Assembly (NCBI GenBank): GCA_964016885.1
Contig: OZ024742.1
Span: forward strand, 6,132,104-6,196,103
Direction of reading: 5' to 3'
DNA length: 64,000 bases
Origin: Eledone cirrhosa
Taxonomy: Eukaryota; Mollusca; Cephalopoda; Octopoda; Eledonidae
A program made the position numbers and the translations under genes. The notes under the pieces were generated by a model. That model was not told the origin of the DNA. It did not search any database and worked only from the letters and a program-made list of their open reading frames with translations. Positions 14,961-29,690 of this stretch are shown here, one piece after another (positions within the stretch are counted from its first letter, which is position 1; each line of letters starts with the position of its first letter).

Positions 14961-17680
14961 GCCGTAATAACAACACCAATGGCAACAACAACAACAACTA
15001 TCATTACAACAACGCTGTAATAACAACATCAATGGCAACATCAACAACAACAACTATCATAGCAACAACGCTTTAATAACAACACCAATGGCAATATCAA
15101 CAACAACAACTACCATAGCAACAACGCTGTAATAACAACACCAATGGCAACAGCAACAACAACAACTATCATAGCAACAACGCTGTAATAACAACACCAA
15201 TGGCAACATCAACAACAACAACAAAAACAACTATCATAGCAACAACGCTGTAATAACAACACCAATGGCAACATCAACAACAACAACAACAACAACAACT
15301 ATCATAGCAACAACGCTGTAATAACAACACCAATGGCAACATCAACAACAACAACAACAACAACTATCATAGCAACAACGCTGTAATAACAACACCAATG
15401 GCAACATCAACAACAACAACAACAACAACTATCATAGCAACAACGCTGTAATAACAACACCAATGGCAACATCAACAACAACAACAACAACAACTATCAT
15501 AGCAACAACGCTTTAATAACAACACCAATGGCAACATCAACAACAACAACAACTATCATAGCAACAACGCTCTAATAACAACACCAATGGCAACAGCAAC
15601 AACAACAACAACTATCATAGCAACGACGCTGTAATAACAACACCAATGGCAACAGCAACAACAACAACTACCATAGCAACAACGCTGTAATAACAACACC
15701 AATGGCAACAGCAACAACAACAACTATCATAGCAACAACGCTGTAATAACAACACCAATGGCAACAGCAACAACAACAACAACAATTATCATAACAACAA
15801 CGCTGTAATAACACAGCAATGGCAACATCAACAACAACAACTATCATAGCAACAACGCTGTAATAACAACACCAATGGCAACAGCAACAACAACAACAAC
15901 TATCATAGCAACAACGCTGTAATAACAACACCAATGGCAACATCAACAACAACAACAATCATAGCAACAACGCTGTAATAACAACACCAATGGCAACAGC
16001 AACAACAACAACAACTACTATCATAGCAACAACGCTGTAATAACAACACCAATGGCAACAGCAACAACAACAACAACTACTATCATAGCCACAACGCTGT
16101 AATAACAACACCAATGGCAACAGCAACAACAACAACAACTATCATAGCAACAACGCTGTAATAACAACACCAATGGCAACATCAACAACAACAACTATCA
16201 TAGCAACAACGCTGTAATAACAACACCAATGGCAACAGCAACAACAACAACAACTATCATAGCAACAACGCTGTAATAACAACACCAATGGCAACAGCAA
16301 CAACAACAACAACTACTATCATAGCAACAACGCTGTAATAACAACACCAATGGCAACAGCAACAACAACAACAACTACTATCATAGCAACAACGCTGTAA
16401 TAAGAACACCAATGGCAACAGCAACAGCAACTATCATAGCAACAACGTTGTAATTATAACACCAATGGCAACAGCAACAACAACAACTATCATAGCAACA
16501 ACGCTGTAATAACAACACAAATGGCAACAGCAACAACCACAACAACTCTCATAGCAACAACGCTGTAATAACGACAGCAATGGCAACATCAACAACAACA
16601 ACTATCATAGCAACAACGCTGTAATAAGAACACCAATGGCAACAGCAACAGCAACTATCATAGCAACAACGTTGTAATTATAACACCAATGGCAACAGCA
16701 ACAACAACAACTATCATAGCAACAACGCTGTAATAACAACACAAATGGCAACAGCAACAACAACAACAACAACAACTACCATAGCAACAACGCTTTAATA
16801 ACAACACCAATGGCAACATCAACAACAACAACTATCATAGAAACAACGCTGTAATAACAACACCATTGGCAACAGCAACAACAACAACAACTATCATAGC
16901 AACAACGCTGTAATAACAACACCAATGGCAACATCAACCACGACAACAACAACAACTACCATAGCAACAACGCTGTAATAACAACACCAATGGCAACAGC
17001 AACAACAACAACTACCATAGCAACAACACTGTAATAACAACACCATTGGCAACAGCAACAACAACAACTATCATAGCAACAACGCTGTAATAACAACAAC
17101 AATGGCAACATCAACAACAACAACAACAACAACTATCATAGCAACAACGCTGTAATAACACAGCAATGGCAACATCAACAACAACAACTATCATAGCAAC
17201 AACGCTCTAATAACAACACCAATGGCAACAGCAACAACAACAACAACTATCATAGCAACAACGCTGTAATAACAACACCAATGGCAACAGCAACAACAAC
17301 AACTATCATAGCAACAACGCTGTAATAAAAACACCAATGGCAACATCAACAACAACAACAACAACTATCATAGCAACAACGCTGTAATAACAACACCATT
17401 GGCAACAGCAACAACAACAACAACTATCATAGCAACACCGCTGTAATAACAGCACAAATGGCAACAGCAACAACAACAACAACAACTATCATAACAACAA
17501 CGCTGTAATAACACAGCAATGGCAACATCAACAAAAACAACAATCATAGCAACAACGCTGAAATAACAACACCAATGGCAACAGCAACAACAACAACTAC
17601 TATCATAGCAACAACGCTGTAATAACAACACCAATGGCAACATCAACAACAACAACTATCATAGCAACAACGCTGTGATA
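14961..17680 (+). repeat. Satellite A core block S2 (type 2)
   Basis: The same five markers occur at 14,961, 15,070, 16,938, 17,557 and 17,672, with intervals of 109, 1,868, 619 and 115 bp. The 115-bp last interval lacks the short CAATACCAATGACAAC monomer of type 1. A GTAATAAAAACACC monomer near 17,330 is shared only with S4. The block is followed by a 2.1-kb type 2 tail. Confidence 0.88.
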
Positions 17681-19795
17681 ACAACACCAATGGCAACAGT
17701 AACAACAACAACAACTATCATAGCAACAACGCTGTAATAAAAACACCAATGGCAACAGCAACAACAACAACTATCATAGCAACAACGCTGTAATAACAAC
17801 AGCAATGGCAACATCAACAACAACTATCATTACAACAACGTTGTAATAACAACACCATTGGCAACAGCAACAACAACAACAACTATCATAGCAACAACGC
17901 TGTAATAATAACACCAATGCCAACAACAACAACAACAACTATCAGAGCAACCACGCTGTAATAACAACAGCAATGGCAACAGCAACAACAACGACTATCA
18001 TAGCAACAACGCTGTAATAACAACAGCAATGGCAACAGCAACAACAACAACTATCATAGCAACAACGCTGTAATAACAACACCAATGGCAACATCAACAA
18101 CAACAACTATCATAGCAACAACGCTGTAATAACAACACCAATGGCAACAGCAACAACAACAACTATCATAGCAACAACGCTGTAATAACAACACCAATGG
18201 CAACAGCAACAACAACAACTATCATAGCAACAACGCTGTAATAACAACACCAATGGCAACAACAACAACAACTATCATAGCAACCACGCTGTAATAACAA
18301 CAGCAATGGCAACAGCAACAACAACGACTATCATAGCAACAACGCTGTAATAACAACAGCAACAACAACAACTATCATAGCAACAACGCTGTAATAACAA
18401 CACCAATGGCAACAGCAACAACAACAACTATCATTGCAACAACGCTGTAATAACAAAACCAATGGCAACAGCAACAACAGCAACTATCATAGCAACAACG
18501 CTGTAATAACAACAGCAATGGCAACAGCAACAACAACAACTATCATAGCAACAACGCTGTAATAACAAAACCAATGGCAACAGCAACAACAGCAACTATC
18601 ATAGCAACAACGCTGTAATAACAACAGCAATGGCAACAGCAACAACAACAACTTTCATAGCAACAACGCTGTAATAACAACACCAATGGCAACAGCAACA
18701 ACAACAACTATCATAGCAACAACGCTGTAATAACAACACCAATGGCAACAGCAACAACAACAACAACTATCATAGCAACAACGCTGTAATATCAACACCA
18801 GTGGCAACAGCAACAACAACAACTATCATAGCAACAACGCTGTAATAACAACACCAAAGGCAACAGCAACAGCAACAACAACAACTATCATAGCAACAAC
18901 GCTGTAATAAGAACACCAATGGCAAAAGCAACGGCAACTATCATAGCAACAACGTTGTAATTATAACACCAATGTCAACAGCAACAACAACAACTATCAT
19001 AGCAACAACGCTGTAATAACAACACAAATGGCAACAGCAACAACAACAACAACTCTCACCACAACAACGCTGTAATAATGACAGCAATGGCAACATCAAC
19101 AACAACAACTATCATAGCAACAACGCTGTAATAACAACACCAATGGCAACAACAACAACTATCATAGCAACAACGTTGTAATAACAACACCATTGGCAAC
19201 AGCAACAACAACAAAAACTATGATAGCAACAACGCTGTAATAACAACACCAATGGCAACATCAACAACCACAACTATCATAGCAACAACGCTGTAATAAC
19301 AACACCAATGGCAACAGCAACAGCAACAACTATCATAGCATCAACGCTGTAATAACAACACAAATGGCAACAGCAACAACAACAACTATCATAGCAACAA
19401 CGATGTAATAACAACACCAATGGCAACAGCAACAACAACAACTATCATAGCAACAACGCTGTAATAACAACAGCAATGGCAACAACAACAACAACAACTA
19501 TCATAGCAACAACGCTGTAATAACAACACTAATGTCAACAGTAACAACAACAACTATGATAGCAACAACGCTGAAATAAAAACACCAATGGCAACAGCAA
19601 CAACAACACGTATCATAGCAACAACGCTGTAATAACAATACCAATGGCAACATCAACAACAACAACTATCATAGCAACAACGCTGTAATAACAACACCAA
19701 TGGCAACAGCAACAACAACAACTATCATAGCAACAACGCTGTAATAACAACACCAATGGCAACAGCAACAACAACAACTATCATAGCAACAACGC
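17680..19795 (+). repeat. Type 2 tail block, copy I
   Basis: This 2.1-kb series follows S2. Its markers in order are CAATGCCAACAAC with TATCAGAGC, CAACCACGCTG, CAACGACTATC, AATATCAACACCAGTGG (about 18,800), ACCAAAGGCAAC (about 18,856), GGCAAAAGCAACGGC, CTCACCACAAC, TATGATAGC and ACACGTATCATAG (about 19,608). The block recurs at 32,407-34,520 at a constant offset of 14,727 with only a few substitutions, for example near 19,078 (AATGACAGC against AACGACAGC). Confidence 0.86.
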
Positions 19796-20019
19796 TGTAA
19801 TAACAGAGCAATGGCAACATCAACGACAACAACTATCATAGCAACAACGCTGTAATAACAACACCAATGGCAACAGCAACAACAACAACAACTATCATAG
19901 CAACAACGCTGTAATAACAACACCATTAGCAACAGCAACAACAACAACAACTATCATAGCAACAACGCTGTAATAACAACACCAATGGCAACATCAACAA
20001 CAACAACTATCATAGCAAC

Positions 20020-21290
20020 AACACTGTAATAACAACACCAATGGCAACAGCAACAACAACAACAACTATCATAGCAACAACGCTGTAATAACAACACCAA
20101 TGGCAACATCAACAACAACAACTATCATAGCAACAACACTGTAATAACAACACCAATGGCAACAGCAACAACAACAACAACTATCATAGCAACAACACTG
20201 TAATAACAACACCAATGGCAACAGCAACAACAACAACAACTATTATAGCAACAACGCTGTAATAACAACACCAATGGCAACATCAACAACAACAACTATC
20301 ATAGCAACAACGCTGTAATAACAACACCAATGGCAACAACAACAACAACAACAACTATCATAGCAACAACACTGTAATAACAACACCAATGGCAACAACA
20401 ACAACAACAACAACTATCATAGCAACAACACTGTAATAACAACACCAATGGCAACATCAACAACAACAACTATCATAGCAACAACGCTGTAATAACAACA
20501 GCAATGGCAACATCAACAACAACAACTATCATAGCAACAACACTGTAATAACAACACCAATGGCAACATCAACAACAACAACTATCATAGCAACAACACT
20601 GTAATAACAACACCAATGGCAACATCAACAACAACAACTATCATAGCAACAACGCTGTAATAACAACACCAATGGCAACAGCAACAACAACAACAACTAT
20701 CATAGCAACAACACTGTAATAACAACACCAATGGCAACAGCAACAACAACAACAACTATTATAGCAACAACGCTGTAATAACAACAGCAATGGCAACATC
20801 AACAACAACAACTATCATAGCAACAACACTGTAATAACAACACCAATGGCAACATCAACAACAACAACTATCATAGCAACAACACTGTAATAACAACACC
20901 AATGGCAACATCAACAACAACAACTATCATAGCAACAACGCTGTAATAACAACACCAATGGCAACAGCAACAACAACAACAACTATCATAGCAACAACGC
21001 TGTAATAACAACAGCAATGGCAACATCAACAACAACAACTATCATAGCAACAACACTGTAATAACAACACCAATGGCAACATCAACAACAACAACTATCA
21101 TAGCAACAACGCTGTAATAACAACACCAATGGCAACAGCAACAACAACAACAACTATTATAGCAACAACGCTGTAATAACAACAGCAATGGCAACATCAA
21201 CAACAACAACTATCATAGCAACAACACTGTAATATCAACACCAATGGCAACATCAACAACAACAACTATCATAGCAACAACACTGTAATA
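20020..21290 (+). repeat. CACTG-rich block, copy II counterpart
   Basis: CACTG monomers are frequent here but interspersed with CGCTG monomers, unlike the long uniform run at 4,560-5,620. Neighbouring variants match copy I: TATTATAGC, GGCAACAACAACAAC with a long CAA run, and AACAGCAATGG with AACATC. This is the region equivalent to about 4,560-6,330. It shows that gain or loss of CACTG monomers continued after the 15-kb duplication. Confidence 0.75.
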
Positions 21291-21419
21291 ACAACACCAA
21301 TGGCAACAACAACAACAACAACAACTATCATAGCAACAACGCTGTAATAAGAACACCAATGGCAACATCAACAACAACAACTATCATAGCAACAACGCTG
21401 TAATAACAACACCAATGGC

Positions 21420-24400
21420 AACAGCAACAACAACAACAACTACTATCATAGCAACAACGCTGTAATAACAACACCAATGGCAACATCAACAACAACAACT
21501 ATCATAGCAACAACGCTGTAATAACAACACCAATGGCAACAGCAACAACAACAACAACTATCATAGCAACAACGCTGTAATAACAACACCAATGGCAACA
21601 TCAACAACAACAACTATCATAGCAACAACGCTGTAATAACAACACCAATGGCAACAGCAACAACAACAACAACTACTATCATAGCAACAACGCTGTAATA
21701 ACAACACCAATGGCAACATCAACAACAACAACTATCATAGCAACAACGCTGTAATAACAACACCAATGGCAACAGCAACAACAACAACAACTATCATAGC
21801 AACAACGCTGTAATAACAACACCAATGGCAACATCAACAACACCAACTATCATAGCAACAACGCTGTAATAACAACACCAATGGCAACAGCAACAACAAC
21901 AACAACTACTATCATAGCAACAACGCTGTAATAACAACACCAATGGCAACATCAACAACAACAACTATCATAGCAACAACGCTGTAATAACAACACCAAT
22001 GGCCACAGCAACAACAACAACAACTATCATAGCAACAACGATGTAATAACAACACCAATGGCAACAACAACAACAACTATCATAGCAACAACGCTGTAAT
22101 AAAAACACCAATGGCAACAGCAACAACAACAACTATCATAGCAACAACGCTGTAATAACAACACCAATGGCAACTGCAACAACAACAACAACTACTATCA
22201 TAGCAACAACGCTGTAATAACAACACCAATGGCAACATCAACAAGAACAACTATCATAGCAACAACGCTGTAATAACAACACCAATGGCAACAGCAACAA
22301 CAACAACAACTATCATAGCAACAACGATGTAATAACAACACCAATGGCAACAACAACAACAACTATCATAGCAACAACGCTGTAATAAAAACACCAATGG
22401 CAACAGCAACAACAACAACTATCATAGCAACAACGCTGTAATAACAACACCAATGGCAACAGCAACAACAACAACAACTACTATCATAGCAACAACGCTG
22501 TAATAACAACACCAATGGCAACATCAACAACAACAACTATCATAGCAACAACGCTGTAATAACAACACCAATGGCAACAGCAACAACAACAACAACTACT
22601 ATCATAGCAACAACGCTGTAATAACAACAGCAATGGCAACAGCAACAACAACAACTATCATAGCAACAACGCTGTAATAACAACACCAATGGCAACATCA
22701 ACAACAACAACAACAACAACAACTATCATAGCAACAACGCTGTAATAACAGAGCAATGGCAACAACAACAACAACTATCATAGCAACAACGCTGTAATAA
22801 CAACACCATTGGCAACAGCAACAACAACAACAACTATCATAGCAACAACGCTGTAATAACAACACCAATGGCAACATCAACAACAACAACTATCATAGCA
22901 ACAACACTGTAATAACAACACCAATGGCAACAGCAACAACAACAACAACTATCATAGCAACAACGCTGTAATAACAACACCAATGGCAACATCAACAACA
23001 ACAACTATCATAGCAACAACGCTGTAATAACAACACCAATGGCAACATCAACAACAACAACTATCATAGCAACAACACTGTAATAACAACACCAATGGCA
23101 ACAGCAACAACAACAACAACTATCATAGCAACAACGCTGTAATAACAACACCAATGGCAACAGCAACAACAACAACAACTACTATCATAGCAACAACGCT
23201 GTAATAACAACACCAATGGCAACATCAACAACAACAACTATCATAGCAACAACGCTGTAATAACAACACCAATGGCAACATCAACAACAACAACTATCAT
23301 AGCAACAACACTGTAATCACAACACCAATGGCAACAGCAACAACAACAACAACTATCATAGCAACAACGCTGTAATAACAACACCAATGGCAACATCAAC
23401 AACAACAACTATCATAGCAACAACGCTGTAATAACAACACCATTGGCAACAGCAACAACAACAACAACTATCATAGCAACAACACTGTAATAACAACACC
23501 AATGGCAACCGCAACAACAACAACAACTATCATAGCAACAACGCTGTAATAAGAACACCAATGGCAACATCAACAACAACAACTATCATAGCAACAACGC
23601 TGTAATAACAACACCAATGGCAACAGCAACAACAACAACAACTACTATCATAGCAACAACGCTGTAATAACAACACCAATGGCAACATCAACAACAACAA
23701 CTATCATAGCAACAACGCTGTAATAACAACACCAATGGCAACAGCAACAACAACAACAACTATCATAGCAACAACGCTGTAATAACAACACCAATGGCAA
23801 CATCAACAACAACAACTATCATAGCAACAACGCTGTAATAAAAACACCAATGGCAACAGCAACAACAACAACAACTACTATCATAGCAACAACGCTGTAA
23901 TAACAACAGCAATGGCAACATCAAAAACAACTATCATAGCAACAACGCTGTAATAACAACACCAATGGCAACAGCAACAACAACAACAACAACTATCATA
24001 GCAACAACGCTGTAATAACAACACCAATGGCAACAGCAACAACAACAACAACTATCATAGCAACAACGATGTAATAACAACACCAATGGCAACAACAACA
24101 ACAACTATCATAGCAACAACGCTGTAATAAAAACACCAATGGCAACAGCAACAACAACAACTATCATAGCAACAACGCTGTAATAACAACACCAATGGCA
24201 ACAGCAACAACAACAACAACTACTATCATAGCAACAACGCTGTAATAACAACACCAATGGCAACATCAACAACAACAACTATCATAGCAACAACGCTGTA
24301 ATAACAACACCAATGGCAACAGCAACAACAACAACAACTACTATCATAGCAACAACGCTGTAATAACAACAGCAATGGCAACATCAACAACAACAACTAT

Positions 24401-24470
24401 CATAGCAACAACGCTGTAATAACAACACCAATGGCAACGGCAACACCAACAACTACTCTCATAGCAACAA
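21420..24470 (+). repeat. CTACTATC-type monomer block, copy II
   Basis: This is the counterpart of 6,390-9,120, with the same markers: CTACTATCATAG, GGCCACAGC near 22,003, ACGATGTAATAAC, GGCAACTGC and CATCAACAAGAAC. Inside it, near 22,749, lies a variant of the ACAGAGCAATGG marker followed by a few CACTG monomers. A shorter restart of the higher-order series is therefore embedded here. Confidence 0.72.
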
Positions 24471-24695
24471 CGCTGTAATAACAACATCAATGGCAACAGC
24501 AACAACAACAACTATCATAGCAACAACGCTGTAATAACAACACCAATGGCAACATCAACAACAACAACTATCATAGCAACAACGCTGTAATAACAACACG
24601 AATGGCAACATCAACAACAACAACTATCATAGCAACAACGCTGTAATAAAAACACCAATGGCAACAGCAACAACAACAACTATCATAGCAACAAC

Positions 24696-27400
24696 GCCGT
24701 AATAACAACACCAATGGCAACAACAACAACAACTATCATTAGAACAACGCTGTAATAACAACATCAATGGCAACATCAACAACAACAACTATCATAGCAA
24801 CAACGCTTTAATAACAACACCAATGGCAATATCAACAACAACAACTACCATAGCAACAACGCTGTAATAACAACACCAATGGCAACAGCAACAACAACAA
24901 CTATCATAGCAACAACGCTGTAATAACAACACCAATGGCAACATCAACAACAACAACAACAACAACTATCATAGCAACAACGCTGTAATAACAACACCAA
25001 TGGCAACAGCAACAACAACAACAACAACAACTATCATAGCAACAACGCTGTAATAACAACACCAATGGCAACATCAACAACAACAACAACAACAACAACT
25101 ATCATAGCAACAACGCTGTAATAACAACACCAATGGCAACATCAACAACAACAACAACAACAACTATCATAGCAACAACGCTGTAATAACAACACCAATG
25201 GCAACATCAACAACAACAACAACAACAACTATCATAGCAAAAACGCTGTAATAACAACACCAATGGCAACATCAACAACAACAACAACAACAACTATCAT
25301 AGCAACAACGCTCTAATTACAACACCAATGGCAACAGCAACAACAACAACAACTATCATAGCAACGACGCTGTAATAACAACACCAATGGCAACAGCAAC
25401 AACAACAACTACCATAGCAACAACGCTGTAATAACAACACCAATGGCAACAGCAACAACAACAACTATCATAGCAACAACGCTGTAATAACAACACCAAT
25501 GGCAACAGCAACAACAACAACAACAATTATCATAACAACAACGCTGTAATAACACAGCAATGGCAACATCAACAACAACAACTATCATAGCAACAACGCT
25601 GTAATAACAACACCAATGGCAACAGCAACAACAACAACAACTATCATAGCAACAACGCTGTAATAACAACACCAATGGCAACATCAACAACAACAACAAT
25701 CATAGCAACAACGCTGTAATAACAACACCAATGGCAACAGCAACAACAACAACAACTACTATCATAGCAACAACGCTGTAATAACAACACCAATGGCAAC
25801 AGCAACAACAACAACAACTATCATAGCAACAACGCTGTAATAACAACACCAATGGCAACATCAACAACAACAACTATCATAGCAACAACGCTGTAATAAC
25901 AACACCAATGGCAACAGCAACAACAACAACAACTATCATAGCAACAACGCTGTAATAACAACACCAATGGCAACAGCAACAACAACAACAACTACTATCA
26001 TAGCAACAACGCTGTAATAACAACACCAATGGCAACAGCAACAACAACAACTACTACTATCATAGCAACAACGCTGTAATAAGAACACCAATGGCAACAG
26101 CAACAGCAACTATCATAGCAACAACGTTGTAATTATAACACCAATGGCAACAGCAACAACAACAACTATCATAGCAACAACGCTGTAATAACAACACAAA
26201 TGGCAACAGCAACAACCACAACAACTCTCATAGCAACAACGCTGTAATAACGACAGCAATGGCAACATCAACAACAACAACTATCATAGCAACAACGCTG
26301 TAATAAGAACACCAATGGCAACAGCAACAGCAGCTATCATAGCAACAACGTTGTAATTATAACACCAATGGCAACAGCAACAACAACAACTATCATAGCA
26401 ACAACGCTGTAATAACAACACAAATGGCAACAGCAACAACAACAACAACAACAACTACCATAGCAACAACGCTTTAATAACAACACCAATGGCAACATCA
26501 ACAACAACAACTATCATAGAAACAACGCTGTAATAACAACACCATTGGCAACAGCAACAACAACAACAACTATCATAGCAACAACGCTGTAATAACAACA
26601 CCAATGGCAACATCAACCACGACAACAACAACAACTACCATAGCAACAACGCTGTAATAACAACACCAATGGCAACAGCAACAACAACAACTACCATAGC
26701 AACAACACTGTAATAACAACACCATTGGCAACAGCAACAACAACAACTATCATAGCAACAACGCTGTAATAACAACAACAATGGCAACATCAACAACAAC
26801 AACAACAACAACTATCATAGCAACAACGCTGTAATAACACAGCAATGGCAACATCAACAACAACAACTATCATAGCAACAACGCTCTAATAACAACACCA
26901 ATGGCAACAGCAACAACAACAACAACTATCATAGCAACAACGCTGTAATAACAACACCAATGGCAACAGCAACAACAACAACTATCATAGCAACAACGCT
27001 GTAATAACAACACCAATGGCAACATCAACAACAACAACAACAACTATCATAGCAACAACGCTGTAATAACAACACCATTGGCAACAGCAACAACAACAAC
27101 AACTATCATAGCAACACCGCTGTAATAACAGCACCAATGGCAACAGCAACAACAACAACAACAACTATCATAACAACAACGCTGTAATAACACAGCAATG
27201 GCAACATCAACAAAAACAACAATCATAGCAACAACGCTGAAATAACAACACCAATGGCAACAGCAACAACAACAACTACTATCATAGCAACAACGCTGTA
27301 ATAACAACACCAATGGCGACATCAACAACAACAACTATCATAGCAACAACGCTGTAATAACAATACCAATGACAACAACTATCATAGCAACAACGCTGTG
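24696..27400 (+). repeat. Satellite A core block S3 (type 1)
   Basis: Markers occur at 24,696, 24,805, 26,617, 27,236 and 27,395, with intervals of 109, 1,812, 619 and 159 bp. The 159-bp interval and the CAATACCAATGACAAC monomer identify it as type 1, the counterpart of S1. It is 214 bp longer than S1 in the second interval, close to four monomers. Confidence 0.87.
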
Positions 27401-29690
27401 ATAACAACAGCAATGGCAACAGTAACAACAACAACAACTATCATAGCAACAACGCTGTAATAAAAACACCAATGGCAACAGCAACAACAACAACTATCAT
27501 AGCAACAACGCTGTAATAACAACAGCAATGGCAACATCAACAACAACTATCATTACAACAACGTTGTAATAACAACACCATTGGCAACAGCAACAACAAC
27601 AACAACTATCATAGCAACAACGCTGTAATAATAACACCAATGCCAACAACAACAACAACAACTATCAGAGCAACCACGCTGTAATAACAACAGCAATGGC
27701 AACAGCAACAACAACAACTATCATAGCAACAACGCTGTAATAACAACACCAATGGCAACAACAACAACAACTATCATAGCAACCACGCTGTAATAACAAC
27801 AGCAATGGCAACAGCAACAACAACGACTATCATAGCAACAACGCTGTAATAACAACAGCAATTGCAACAGCAACAACAACAACTATCATAGCAACAACGC
27901 TGTAATAACAACACCAATGGCAACAGCAACAACAACAACTATCATAGCAACAACGCTGTAATAACAACACCAATGGCAACAGCAACAACAACAACAACTA
28001 CTATCATAGCAACAACGCTGTAATAACAACACCAATGGCAACAGCAACAACAACAACAACTACTATCATAGCAACAACGCTGTAATAACAACAGCAATGG
28101 CAACAGCAACAACAACAACTATCATAGCAACAACGCTGTAATAACAACACCAATGGCAACATCAACAACAACAACAACAACAACAACTATCATAGCAACA
28201 ACGCTGTAATAACAGAGCAATGGCAACATCAACGACAACAACTATCATAGCAACAACGCTGTAATAACAACACCATTAGCAACAGCAACAACAACAACAA
28301 CTATCATAGCAACAACGCTGTAATAACAACACCATTGGCAACAGCAACAACAACAACAACTATCATAGCAACAACGCTGTAATAACAACACCAATGGCAA
28401 CATCAACAACAACAACTATCATAGCAACAACACTGTAATAACAACACCAATGGCAACAGCAACAACAACAACAACTATCATAGCAACAACGCTGTAATAA
28501 CAACACCAATGGCAACATCAACAACAACAACTATCATAGCAACAACACTGTAATCACAACACCAATGGCAACAGCAACAACAACAACAACTATCATAGCA
28601 ACAACGATGTAATAACAACACCAATGGCAACAACAACAACAACTATCATAGCAACAACGCTGTAATAACAACACCAATGGCAACAGCAACAACAACAACA
28701 ACTACTATCATAGCAACAACGCTGTAATAACAACAGCAATGGCAACATCAAAAACAACAACTATCATAGCAACAACACTGTAATAACAACACCAATGGCA
28801 ACAGCAACAACAACAACAACTATCATAGCAACAACGATGTAATAACAACACCAATGGCAACAACAACAACAACTATCATAGCAACAACGCTGTAATAACA
28901 ACACCAATGGCAACAGCAACAACAACAACAACTACTATCATAGCAACAACGCTGTAATAACAACACCAATGACAACATCAACAAGAACAACTATCATAGC
29001 AACAACGCTGTAATAACAACACCAATGGCAACAGCAACAACAACAACAACTATCATAGCAACAACGATGTAATAACAACACCAATGGCAACAACAACAAC
29101 AACTATCATAGCAACAACGCTGTAATAAAAACACCAATGGCAACAGCAACAACAACAACTATCATAGCAACAACGCTGTAATAACAACACCAATGGCAAC
29201 AGCAACAACAACAACAACTACTATCATAGCAACAACGCTGTAATAACAACACCAATGGCAACATCAACAACAACAACTATCATAGCAACAACGCTGTAAT
29301 AACAACACCAATGGCAACAGCAACAACAACAACAACTACTATCATAGCAACAACGCTGTAATAACAACAGCAATGGCAACATCAACAACAACAACTATCA
29401 TAGCAACAACGCTGTAATAACAACACCAATGGCAACGGCAACAACAACAACTATCATAGCAACAACGCTGTAATAACAACACCAATGGCAGCAGCAACAA
29501 CAACAACTATCACAGCAACAACGCTGTAATAACAACATCAATGGCAACAGCAACAACAACAACTATCATAGCAACAACGCTGTAATAACAACACCAATGG
29601 CAACATCAACCACAACAACTATCATAGCAACAACGCTGTAATAAAAACACCAATGGCAACAGCAACAACAACAACTATCATAGCAACAAC

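Larger units (their letters stand above)
4340..19795 (+). repeat. Satellite A, ~15-kb tandem duplication, copy I
   Basis: This begins at a rare monomer, ACAGAGCAATGG followed by CATCAACGACAAC, near 4,349. It runs through a CACTG-rich block, a CTACTATC block and two core blocks (9,360-11,850 and 14,961-17,680), then a 2.1-kb tail ending about 19,795. The same marker recurs at 19,803, starting copy II. The marker also occurs inside each copy (about 12,781 and 28,213; offset 15,432), which supports a block duplication. Copy I holds 401 bp more than copy II in the 14,504-14,905 interval, so the two copies are not identical. Confidence 0.82.
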